Positions 25,341 through 34,693 of a DNA stretch of 36,462 nt are shown here, in pieces (the first letter of the stretch is position 1; the number at the start of each line of letters is the position of its first letter). The DNA is taken from the NCBI RefSeq assembly GCF_004962925.1, contig NZ_SUEO01000034.1:1-36462 (forward strand), given 5' to 3'. This DNA is from Mesorhizobium sp. Its GTDB lineage: Bacteria > Pseudomonadota > Alphaproteobacteria > Rhizobiales > Rhizobiaceae. The notes under the pieces were generated by a model. The model worked only from the letters and a program-made list of their open reading frames with translations. It made no database searches and had not been told where the DNA came from. Position numbers and translations under genes: made by a program.

Positions 25341-26207
25341 ATGGCCCTCGAATATGAGAGAGACACCGTCAGCGCCCCGATCGAGCTGATGAACTTCGAA
25401 ACCCGCCATGTGCCAGGCGCCCTGAAGCTGTCGCAGGAGATGGCCTGGCCTTATCGCCGAGAGGACTGGGAGTTCGCTGCGACGGTCGGCCAGGGCCTGG
25501 TCCTGGAGCGTGCAGGCGAAGTGATCGGCACTGCCCTGTGGTGGAACTACGGCCAGGCATATGCCACCGCCGGGATGATCATCGTCACCGCCTCCGCACA
25601 AGGCGGTGGCTACGGCTCGCGACTGTTTAATGGACTGCTTGAGGCAACGGACGGCCGCGACGTGCTGCTCAATTCGACCGAAGAGGGGCTCACGCTCTAC
25701 AAGCGACGCGGCTTCACCGCCTGGGGCACTGTGCTCCAGCACCAGGGCCCGCTGACCGCCGCCGTGCCGCCGAATATCCGCGACGACATCCGTCCGGCAA
25801 CTGACTCGGACGTAGCGTCGATCCAAGCCTTCGACGAACGGGCTACGGGCATGCCCCGCTCGTCGATGGTGGCTGCGCTTGCCGATTCGGGCAACGTGGT
25901 GGTCATCGAGCGCGTGGGGCGGGTTGTCGGCTACGCCATCGCCAGGAGGTTTGGCCGCGGTTACGTGGTCGGCCCTTGTGCAGCCGAAAGCGTCCAAGAT
26001 GCGCGACTCCTGATCCTGGCCCAGCTTGCGAAGCTCCACGGGCAATTCGTACGCGTCGACGTCTATGCCGAACACGGATTGGGCGACTGGCTGGAGAGCG
26101 TGGGCCTGGAGCGGGTCGGCTATGCAACCGCCATGCTCAAAGGGCAGCGACCCGTCTCCGATTGGCCAGCACGTATGTATGCCTTGGCGAACCAGTCGTT
26201 CGGTTAG
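25341..26207 (+). CDS. two-domain GNAT N-acetyltransferase, paralogue 3
   Basis: 288-aa protein sharing the layout of the GNATs at 3971 and 11339: AWPYRREDWEFAATVGQGLV, acetyl-CoA loop SAQGGGYGSRLFNGLL, second domain with ARRFGRGYVVGPCAAE, ending MYALANQSFG. ATG 25341 gives a length matching the paralogues (280 and 292 aa), but no good ribosome-binding site is seen there; ATG 25389 is an alternative. It leads an operon with a D-serine dehydratase-like gene (20-base gap), an FAD oxidoreductase and an ALDH. The repeated pairing of this GNAT type with amine- or amino-acid-degrading enzymes suggests a substrate-modifying or detoxifying role. Confidence 0.87.
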   Translation: MALEYERDTVSAPIELMNFETRHVPGALKLSQEMAWPYRREDWEFAATVGQGLVLERAGEVIGTALWWNYGQAYATAGMIIVTASAQGGGYGSRLFNGLLEATDGRDVLLNSTEEGLTLYKRRGFTAWGTVLQHQGPLTAAVPPNIRDDIRPATDSDVASIQAFDERATGMPRSSMVAALADSGNVVVIERVGRVVGYAIARRFGRGYVVGPCAAESVQDARLLILAQLAKLHGQFVRVDVYAEHGLGDWLESVGLERVGYATAMLKGQRPVSDWPARMYALANQSFG

Positions 26208-26227
26208 GAAATGAGGACACGGGAAAG

Positions 26228-27397
26228 ATGGAGACAAACGCAAAAGTGCGTGAAGCGGCTGAAACGATCGACGCACTCATCACCCCGTCGCTGCTTCTGG
26301 ACCGGGGACGGCTCGAGCGCAACATCCAGCGTCTCGCCGGGAATGCCGGAAAGCTTGGCGTGGTGCTGCGCCCACACATGAAGACGGCCAAGAGCATCGA
26401 CGTAGCCCGACATGTCTTCCCCCGCGAACCCGGCCCGATCACGGTCTCAACCATCGCCGAGGCGGAATATTTCGCGGGCCACGGCTTTCGCGACATGACT
26501 TATGCGGTCGGCATGTCGCCGGCTTCGGCCACGCGCGCCATGGAGCTTTGTCGCCGGACGGGCGTCGATCTGAAGCTTCTGCTCGATACCGTGGAGCAGG
26601 CCGATGCTTTGGCCGACGTGCGCAAGACCATTGGCGTGACACCGTCCGTCTTCATCGAACTGGACTGCGATGACCATCGCGGTGGATTGAAGCCCGATGA
26701 TCCGAAGCTGCTCGAGGTGGCCAATAGGGTAGTCGCATCGGGCGCTAACCTCGTCGGCGTCCTCGCCCATGCGGGCGAGTCCTATGGCTTGAGCACGTCC
26801 GATGCGCTGGTCGAGGCAGCCGAGAACGAGCGTTCGACCACCGTGCGCGCGGCCGAAACTTTGCGCGCTCACGGCCATGCCTGCCCGATCGTCAGCCTAG
26901 GCTCAACGCCGACGGCGCACTTCGCCCAGAATCTCGAAGGCGTCACGGAGTTGCGCGCCGGGGTCTATATGTTCTTCGACCTCGTCCAACACGGGGTTGG
27001 GGTCTGTGCCATCGACGATATCGCGATTTCCGTGTTGGCGACCGTGATCGGCGCCAAGCCGGAAAAAGGATGGGTGCTGGTCGATGCTGGGTGGATGGCG
27101 CTTTCGCGCGACCGCGGAACTGCAAGTCAGCAGCTCGACCAGGGCTACGGTGTGGTCTGCGACGAGACGGGGCGGGTGATCGAAGATGTAGTCGTGGCGC
27201 AGGCCAGCCAGGAACACGGCATCCTCGCTATCCGCAGCGGTTCCGGCAAGAGCATGCCCGAGCTCCCGGTCGGCACACGAATTCGGATCTTACCCAACCA
27301 TGCCTGCGCGATGGCCGCCCAGCATGACGTCTACAGCGTCGTAAACGGTGAGAGCCCCGAGATCGAAGCGCGGTGGGAGCGGATTCGCGGATGGTAA
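26228..27397 (+). CDS. D-serine/D-threo-3-hydroxyaspartate dehydratase-like PLP enzyme (DSD1 family)
   Basis: 389-aa fold-type III PLP enzyme of the DSD1/D-threonine aldolase family. Seen: N-terminal TPSLLLDRGRLERNI, the PLP-lysine motif LRPHMKTAKS (Lys52), FIELDCDDHRGG, LAHAGESYGL, SLGSTPTAHF and near the C-terminus LPNHACAMAAQHD, whose His and Cys match the zinc ligands of eukaryotic-type D-serine dehydratase. Known reactions: D-serine to pyruvate, D-threo-3-hydroxyaspartate to oxaloacetate, or D-3-hydroxyamino acid cleavage to glycine plus aldehyde. ATG 26228 is preceded by GGGAAAG; the frame is open further upstream inside the GNAT gene. Context: GNAT, FAD oxidoreductase and ALDH in one operon. 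Confidence 0.87.
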   Translation: METNAKVREAAETIDALITPSLLLDRGRLERNIQRLAGNAGKLGVVLRPHMKTAKSIDVARHVFPREPGPITVSTIAEAEYFAGHGFRDMTYAVGMSPASATRAMELCRRTGVDLKLLLDTVEQADALADVRKTIGVTPSVFIELDCDDHRGGLKPDDPKLLEVANRVVASGANLVGVLAHAGESYGLSTSDALVEAAENERSTTVRAAETLRAHGHACPIVSLGSTPTAHFAQNLEGVTELRAGVYMFFDLVQHGVGVCAIDDIAISVLATVIGAKPEKGWVLVDAGWMALSRDRGTASQQLDQGYGVVCDETGRVIEDVVVAQASQEHGILAIRSGSGKSMPELPVGTRIRILPNHACAMAAQHDVYSVVNGESPEIEARWERIRGW

Positions 27398-27458
27398 GGG
27401 CTCCAATCGCTACGCTTTGCATGGCGCCCATGCAAACTGACGCACTGGTGGTGCAATT

Positions 27459-28729
27459 ATGAAGTTTACATCTTATTGGCTGGATACCTCTCAGCCGTTC
27501 AATGAGGGCGCGTCCAGACCTCTCGAAGGTCGCTACGATGTGGCCGTCGTGGGCGGCGGCCTGACCGGATCTTCCGCTGCACTGGCCCTTGCCAAGAAGG
27601 GCGCCCGGGTTGCCCTGCTCGAGGCCGAAACGATCGGCAACGCCGCGTCCGGGCGCAATGGCGGCATGTGCAACAACGGCTTTGCCCAGAACTATGAGGT
27701 CATGGCCGGCAAGTACGGCCAGGGCGCCGCGAACGCGCTCTACAAGGCCTTCGACGCCGGCGTCGATATGGTCGAGCGGCTGGTGCAGGAAGAAAAGATC
27801 GACTGCAGCTTCTCCCGCGTCGGCAAGCTCAAGCTTGCCGCCAAGCCCGAGCACTACGACATGCTGGCGCGCAGCCAGGAACTCCTCGCGACCAATGTCG
27901 ATCCCGGAACGAGGATGATCGTGCGCGCCGACCTGCGGAACGAGGTCGGGACCGAGCGCTACCACGGCGGGTTGCTGTTTCCCAAGAGCGCCAGCATGCA
28001 TGTCGGCCGGTTCGTCCGCGGCCTTGCGACCGCCGCCGTGCGACGTGGTGCAGAGGTCTATGAACATGCTCCGGTCATGGCCATGCGCAAGGTTGCCGGC
28101 GGGCATGAGGTCGAGACCCCTCGGGGCAAGATCGTCGCGCGGCATGTCCTACTGGCGAGCGGCATCTCCAAGGTCGGTCCGCTCGGATGGATCCGCCGCC
28201 GCATCGTGCCGGTCGGCGCCTTTCTGGTCGTGACGGAACCGCTGTCGCCTGCGCAGCTTCAGCAACTCATGCCGACCCGCCGCAATGTCGTCGACACGCG
28301 CAACCTCGTCGTCTATTGGCGGCTGACCCCGGACAATCGCATGCTGTTCGGCGGGCGGGCCCGGTTTGCGGTGTCAAATCCGCAATCCGACGAAAAGAGC
28401 GGCCGGATCCTGAAAGCGACGATGGTCGAGGTTTATCCGGAGCTGGCCGACACCCGGATCGACTACTGCTGGGGCGGCATGGTCGATATGACCCGCGACC
28501 GCCTGCCGCGCGCCGGGGAGCGCGACGGCATCTTCTACTCGATGGGTTACAGCGGCCACGGCACCCATATGTCGACGCTGATGGGCAGCATCATGGCCGA
28601 TGTCATGGACGGGCGCCCCGACCTGAACCCCTGGAAGGATTTCGACTGGCCGGCGATCCCTGGATACTTCGGGCGTCCCTGGTTCCTGCCGATCCTCGGT
28701 GCCTATTACCGCATGAAGGACCTTGTAGG

Positions 28730-28733
<4 letters not shown>
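27459..28733 (+). CDS. FAD-dependent amine oxidoreductase, paralogue 3 (gamma-glutamylputrescine oxidase-like)
   Basis: 424-aa DAO-superfamily flavoprotein. Seen: N-terminal YWLDTSQPFNEG, dinucleotide motif VAVVGGGLTGSSAALALAKKG with LLEAE, AASGRNGGMCNNGFAQNY, and C-terminal IFYSMGYSGHGTHMSTLMGS then GRPWFLPILGAYYRMKDLVG. The pattern fits the PuuB/OrdL group that oxidises amines to aldehydes. Its stop overlaps the ATG of the ALDH gene (ATGA at 28730-28733), a strong sign that the ALDH takes the aldehyde product. It shares the closing PWF(M/L)P motif with paralogue 2 and is more distant from paralogue 1. Confidence 0.9.
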
Positions 28734-30184
<1,451 letters not shown>

Positions 30185-30266
30185 GCGATATCTTCGCCAC
30201 GCGCAGTAGCGCAGGTGGCGAGCCATCTATGCCAGTAGGCCGGGCGGATCATCAACCAGATCCGCC

Positions 30267-30728
30267 GTCTCGATTTTCTGGTGGACCCTGGAATGGACCA
30301 TCATCAGGCTGATGCCCGAGCGTGTCGGTCCGGTAATGCTACCATCCCTGCGCAAGCGGTTCGAGAGTGGCGACTATGTGGCGCTCGGATCACGGACGCG
30401 ACCGAATGCTTGGGAAGCGTGGTTCGACGAACACATTGATGCGCCGCGTCCTCGAGCGACCCGATTGCTGGATCATCATTTCCTGACGTCAGAAGCGGCC
30501 CTGGGTGGTCTTGGCGTTGCTCTTGCACCACAAGCGATTGCAGCGGATGACATCGCGAATGGGCGATTGGAAGCACCACTCGGCTTTGATCGCGACGGAA
30601 CCGACTACGGCCTGATCCACCCGAAGTCGATGACCGTTGCGACTGGACTCTCCGCATTGCGCGATTGGCTGACTGCAGAGTCCGAGAGATCGTTCAAGCG
30701 GCAGGTGTTTGAGAAACACCTAAACTAA
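30267..30728 (+). pseudogene. truncated LysR-type regulator (C-terminal half only)
   Basis: The frame reads as the second half of the LysR substrate-binding domain (GcvA-like): IIRLMPERVGPVMLP, WEAWFDEHIDA, LTSEAALGGLGVALAPQAIA, ANGRLEAPLGF, LSALRDWLTAES. The HTH and first half of the effector domain are absent; in-frame upstream sequence runs into a TAG at 30207 without any homology. An ATG at 30312 could give a 138-aa fragment, but without HTH it cannot act as a normal regulator. Deletion or insertion of the catabolic cluster may have removed the 5' part. Confidence 0.75.
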
Positions 30729-31016
30729 GAAAATAAGGTCGCTTTTGCGCCCGTATCGGTCGCCGCTCGCAGCACCCCGCTGGTCTGGGGCAGCGTTCGC
30801 GACTTCGATCGTCCACCCCGTTTAGGAGACAGGACTAGCGCCCTAAAGGTCGGTTTTCGGCTCAGGCGGGGCGAAAGAGACAGCACTGCGAAAGGGCGTG
30901 CTGGTTTTGCGGCCGACCGGAGGGCCTTCTGCTGAATGACCATGCATTGCGGCACATTCTGCCAAACGCCTGCGATTATGCTCGGCTGACAGCGCAGATT
31001 GACAGGAACCAAGGAC

Positions 31017-31685
31017 ATGGACCACTTCCGGCCGAAATATGTGACTTTTGATTGCCATGGCACGCTGATCAATTTCCAAATGGCGGAAGCCGCCAGGGAT
31101 CTGTTCGATCATCTTCTGGATGGGCCGCGCATGGACGAATTCATCAGAAGCTTCCAAGGCTACCGCCTCGATGAGGTGCTGCAGGATTGGAAGCCTTATG
31201 CAGATGTCGTTCACAACGCACTGGAACGGACCTGCCGCCGCAACAGCGTCGCATTCCGTGCCGAAGACGCCGAAACGATCTACAACCGCATCCCAACCTG
31301 GGGGCCGCATCCAGACGTAACCGAGGGATTGGCTAAACTGGCCAAAGAAATTCCGCTGGTTATCCTTTCGAACTCCATGATGGCCCAAATTCCGTCAAAT
31401 GTGGCAAAGCTCGGCGCTCCATTTCATGCCGTCTACACCGCTGAACCGGCCGGTGCCTATAAGCCGCACTTCAAGGCGTTCGAATACATGTTCGACATGT
31501 TGGGATGCGGACCAGAGGACATAACGCACGTTTCCTCGTCTTTCCGCCACGACCTGATGTCCGCCTATGATCTGGGGATCAAGAACAAGGTCTGGGTTAA
31601 TCGCGGCCATGAGCCTGCCAACCCCTACTACGAATACACGGAAATCCGCGATGTGACGCAGCTACCGGGCGTTTTCGGACTCTGA
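31017..31685 (+). CDS. haloacid dehalogenase type II-like HAD hydrolase, paralogue 2
   Basis: 222-aa close paralogue of the HAD at 10327-11016, with the same catalytic set: VTFDCHGTL (Asp nucleophile), VILSNSMMAQ, GAYKP and HVSSSFRHDLMSAYDLG, and the same ending VWVNRGHEPANPYYEYTEI. ATG 31017 has CAGGAACC upstream; a TTG at 30999 is in frame but less likely. It stands alone between the LysR fragment and the recombinase remnant, on the opposite strand orientation from paralogue 1. The Tyr to His change after the nucleophile Cys (FDCYGT versus FDCHGT) is a notable difference. Confidence 0.87.
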   Translation: MDHFRPKYVTFDCHGTLINFQMAEAARDLFDHLLDGPRMDEFIRSFQGYRLDEVLQDWKPYADVVHNALERTCRRNSVAFRAEDAETIYNRIPTWGPHPDVTEGLAKLAKEIPLVILSNSMMAQIPSNVAKLGAPFHAVYTAEPAGAYKPHFKAFEYMFDMLGCGPEDITHVSSSFRHDLMSAYDLGIKNKVWVNRGHEPANPYYEYTEIRDVTQLPGVFGL

Positions 31686-31738
31686 GGATTGGCCGGGGCT
31701 TTGCAGGGCGCCGCCTTTTTTTCGAGGTCTGCCAGCGG

Positions 31739-31885
31739 CGCCGTCTCAAATACCGCAAGAAATAGAACTGCAACTTTCGCGCGATCCAAATCCTGCTCGG
31801 GCACACAAAGATTGAAAACACCGTCCGGTATCTCGGCGTGGACGCGGACGATGCACTGACATTGGCCGAGGCAACGGAGATCTGA
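31739..31885 (+). pseudogene. C-terminal remnant of a tyrosine recombinase/integrase
   Basis: Translation up to TGA 31883-31885 gives FRAIQILLGHTKIENTVRYL followed by GVDADDALTLAEATEI, the typical C-terminal block of rhizobial tyrosine recombinases: the LGH histidine and the VRYLG nucleophile tyrosine are both kept. Upstream in the same frame is a decayed RRLKYRKK, a stop codon, then NCNFRA, so only this tail survives. Such a scar marks a former mobile-element end or insertion site close to the right border of the catabolic region. Confidence 0.78.
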
Positions 31886-31956
31886 TGGCAGGCGGTCTGG
31901 TCCTGCCGGGCGGGCCGCAACTGCGGTGCGGCTGCGATAGAGGAGCGCGGGCGGGT

Positions 31957-32796
31957 TCAATTGGCGCTGGTTGCGCCGGTGAACCCGCATTGCTTCTGTT
32001 CCATATCGATCTGCTTCGTGATGCGGATGGCGTTCTGCGCGTAAGCTTCCGTCACAGAGCCGCTATTCACGGTCTTGTCCTTCAGCGGACTGACGGCTGC
32101 GCAGAGGTGGAAAACATGCGGCTCCGCAGACTTCGCGGCGCCGTTTTCCGGCGCGATCCAATAGACGACATCCAGACCGTCGGGGTGACTCGCGTCCTTC
32201 GTTGCCGCCGCCACCGCGGCGGTGTCTGTGGCGATCTGCTGCGCTTGGGCGGCGACGTCGGGCGAACAGGCGGTGGTGGGCTGCCCCGACTTGATCTGGG
32301 TCGCGCACGCGTTCATGTCCTGGGTGTACTGCTCGACCGACGGGGGGGTGAAGCTGACCCCCACTACCGTGGCGAGCACCGCCAGCGCAGCGCCGACGCC
32401 GCCGGCAACCTTCTTGGTCCGCGGATCCATGTTCTTGTCGGCGAGAATCAGGAAGATCAGCGGGAGGAAGGCGATCAGCGTGATGATCGCGCCGAGCTGG
32501 TTTTGGAAGAAGAACCTTCCTGTGTCGGATGCGCGGGCCGGATCGTGCCGATTGGCAGCCTTCCATAGCAAGTTGCCGGCGATTGCGAAAATCGCGATTC
32601 CGACCAGAATGCCGATCAGCAGCGGCAGGTTTCCTTGGTCGAACTTGTTCTGGCGGAACAGAATAATCCCGTAGATCTCGCCGCCTATGGCGATGAGCCA
32701 CGCGAGCGCGGCGAAAAGTCGAAGGCGCGTGGCGGAAGACTTTTGACCCTGCGTCGCTTGCCAATCCTTGGTAACGTCTGGCTTGTTGTCGGTCAT
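31957..32796 (-). CDS. four-helix membrane protein of unknown function
   Basis: 279-aa protein with a polar N-terminus (about 24 residues), four hydrophobic segments (LRLFAALAWLIAIGGEIYGI; LPLLIGILVGIAIFAIAGNL; GAIITLIAFLPLIFLILADK; VGAALAVLATVVGVSF) and a roughly 130-residue C-terminal domain with four cysteines, one of them in a KQCGF motif near the end. The C-terminal domain is probably outside the cytoplasm, where the cysteines could form disulphides. I do not recognise the family. Single gene with GGAGAGCTGGTC just before the ATG. Confidence 0.75.
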   Translation of the reverse strand: MTDNKPDVTKDWQATQGQKSSATRLRLFAALAWLIAIGGEIYGIILFRQNKFDQGNLPLLIGILVGIAIFAIAGNLLWKAANRHDPARASDTGRFFFQNQLGAIITLIAFLPLIFLILADKNMDPRTKKVAGGVGAALAVLATVVGVSFTPPSVEQYTQDMNACATQIKSGQPTTACSPDVAAQAQQIATDTAAVAAATKDASHPDGLDVVYWIAPENGAAKSAEPHVFHLCAAVSPLKDKTVNSGSVTEAYAQNAIRITKQIDMEQKQCGFTGATSAN

Positions 32797-33207
32797 GACC
32801 AGCTCTCCTAATATCGAACGTCTTCGTCACCTGACTTAGGGACGCGGTGAAATGTGAGCGCTACAGCGGGCTACACCCCCATCCATATTGCGCCGAAGTG
32901 AATGCGTCCATCCCCACGGGAGCAGGCGCCGATATGTGCGAGGGCTTCGTTCTCTCCTGGCGATTTGGCAGAGGCCGCAATGGTCACGTGACTCGTCGAA
33001 AGCAACCTCGGCAGACCTGGAAGCGGTCGCATTGATGGCCTAAGGACGCAAAAGCTGCCCGTCCGCTTTTCGGCCCAGTTGCGGTCGATCAGCCATATAT
33101 TCAATTGTGGCTGCTCATGGCGCGACCTAGCCAACGCGCCGAACTTGGCCCGGATTCGTCAAAATGGCCCCTCCTATGACTGCGTTGGGTGGGAGGGAGA
33201 CGTTAGC
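32797..33207. other. 410-base intergenic region
   Basis: No gene is supported. It should hold the promoter of the minus-strand membrane protein. The stretch around 33061-33084 (GTCCGCTTTTCGGCCCAGTT) resembles degenerate copies of a short repeat I know to be frequent in Bradyrhizobium/Mesorhizobium-type genomes; this is from memory and unconfirmed. Confidence 0.4.
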
Positions 33208-33834
33208 TCACATCAGCGCTTTGATCAGCGTCTCGGCGAGCCAGCTTTCATATTCGTCCGAAGACCAACCCCGCTCCAACACGAGTATGCGATAAACGTC
33301 GCGGCCAGTATACATCCATAGGATGTCGCGCACGCGGGCTAAGCCGAGTTGGCGCGCGACAGTGACGGATTCGACGAGAAGTTTGGCGCGCGCTTCCTGG
33401 AGCCTGAAGCGGACGGCCTCCAACTCCGTCTCGATCGCCTTCAGCTCGGGCGACAGGGCCGAGACGCCGCGCATAAGGCCGATCTCCTCGCGTTCCGTAT
33501 CGAGGATGACCCGAGAGATCGAGGCAGTAATACGCAGAATCTCCTCGGGGTCTCTCGCGTTCTCTACCTGCTTAGCTATCTCCGCGTAGCGCGGGCCGAA
33601 GAAGGAACGCTCGACCACGGCTCTTAGAATGCCGGTCTTCGACTGGAACAGGGCATAGAGGGTCGGTGCCGAAACACCGGCGGCCGATGCGATGTCACTA
33701 ATCGTGACCTTTTCCACGCCGCGCGCGGTGAAGAGCTTTTTCGCCACATCGAGAATGCGTTGGCGCGTGCCGGAGGCGCGCGCCAACCGCAGCCGTGCGT
33801 CGTAGCGCCTGCGGGTCTTTGGCTTGTCATTCAT
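33208..33834 (-). CDS. TetR family transcriptional regulator
   Basis: 208-aa regulator. Seen: N-terminal HTH in ILDVAKKLFTARGVEKVTIS then DIASAAGVSAPTLYALFQSK (about residues 27-66), the classic TetR DNA-binding pattern, and a helical ligand-binding domain. TetR proteins usually repress divergent neighbours, here the DUF1761-like membrane protein, and respond to a small hydrophobic ligand. An inverted repeat (TATAG-TAAG-CTATA) lies just upstream of its start in the 73-base divergent gap, suggesting autorepression. Confidence 0.9.
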   Translation of the reverse strand: MNDKPKTRRRYDARLRLARASGTRQRILDVAKKLFTARGVEKVTISDIASAAGVSAPTLYALFQSKTGILRAVVERSFFGPRYAEIAKQVENARDPEEILRITASISRVILDTEREEIGLMRGVSALSPELKAIETELEAVRFRLQEARAKLLVESVTVARQLGLARVRDILWMYTGRDVYRILVLERGWSSDEYESWLAETLIKALM

Positions 33835-33840
33835 ATTGGA

Positions 33841-33854
33841 TATAGTAAGCTATA
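33841..33854. promoter_or_regulatory. candidate TetR operator
   Basis: TATAG (33841-33845) and CTATA (33850-33854) are exact reverse complements around TAAG, flanked by further near-symmetric bases (GGA / CCC). It lies 7 bases from the TetR start in the gap between two divergent genes, where it could cover both promoters. Confidence 0.5.
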
Positions 33855-33907
33855 CCCAATATAACCGCCAGATCATTGGGATTAGTTTGCTGGAAGGGAG
33901 GGGCAGC

Positions 33908-34318
33908 ATGATCGAGTTTGTGCCGATAAACCTCTGGGGGATCGGAGCTGCGGTCCTCGCAGCCTGGGTAGTCGCTGGGCTTTGGTATTCGCCGCTGCTC
34001 TTCATCCGGCCGTGGGCCGAGATGTCGGGCGTCGACGGCGTGAAATTCGCCGCCGGCCTGCGGCGGGCGATTGCGGTCGACCTTGCCTCGTTTGCGGTTA
34101 TGGCGCTTATCCTCGATCAGGTACTTCACGCCTGGGGCGCACTGGCGATCGTCTCGGCCGTCCTCTGCACTTTACTGCTCTGGCTCGGCTTCGTCGCGGT
34201 CACGCTGTTACATTCGGTGACCTACGAGCACCGACCTCTGCGCTATTATGCGATCAATGCTGGCTATCGCTTGGTCAGCATGGTGGCAATGGGCGTGGTC
34301 CTGACCGTGTTTCGGTAA
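33908..34318 (+). CDS. DUF1761-like small membrane protein
   Basis: 136-aa protein with four hydrophobic segments; N-terminal INLWGIGAAVLAAWVVAGLW is followed by YSPLLFIRPWAEMSG, matching the DUF1761 pattern (W-Y-S-P ... W), and HSVTYEHRPLRYYAINAGYR near the C-terminus. DUF1761 proteins are inner-membrane proteins of unknown function. ATG 33908 follows GGAAGGGAGGGGCAGC. Divergent from, and probably controlled by, the TetR gene. Confidence 0.82.
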   Translation: MIEFVPINLWGIGAAVLAAWVVAGLWYSPLLFIRPWAEMSGVDGVKFAAGLRRAIAVDLASFAVMALILDQVLHAWGALAIVSAVLCTLLLWLGFVAVTLLHSVTYEHRPLRYYAINAGYRLVSMVAMGVVLTVFR

Positions 34319-34693
34319 CAAAGACCCCACACGGCAGGACGAGGAAGAGCCGCAAAGCTTGTCGCCGTCGCTTGGGCGACCGCTCGAATGTCCGCTCTGG
34401 GTCAGGTCACGACGACGCCCACACCACCTAAACGTCCGCTCTTGAATATTCGCAGCCCGAAGCTGCTGGTCTGCTCTCGGCCCATATTCCCGCCGCTACG
34501 CCATCACAGCGGCCGCTCGGCATCTCGATTTGACCTTCAGTCTGTCGATGTGAAGGTCCTGGGTGGATATGTCCGCGTAGTCGGTCCTTTCGGAGGCAAG
34601 CCACGCGAATCCGGCGCCGACCTGCCTCCGTCGCCGCGACCTCGGGGAGGTGAGAAAGGTGCACCCCGCGTCCCGAAGCTTGCCGGTTGCTCC
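34319..34693. other. 375-base intergenic region, no gene seen
   Basis: A plus-strand frame (34388 onward) is open but is antisense to the pip gene over most of its length. The segment near 34387-34404 (AATGTCCGCTCTGGGTCA) resembles a short repeat remnant common in rhizobial genomes (recalled, not verified). Nothing else is recognised. Confidence 0.4.

Noticed and set aside
25290..26276. 328-aa open frame antisense to GNAT paralogue 3
   Set aside because: Shadow of a well-supported gene; translation is His/Arg/Gly-rich without recognisable motifs.
27228..28145. 305-aa open frame antisense to the DSD1-like and FAD oxidoreductase genes
   Set aside because: Spans two real genes on the opposite strand and has no motif of its own.
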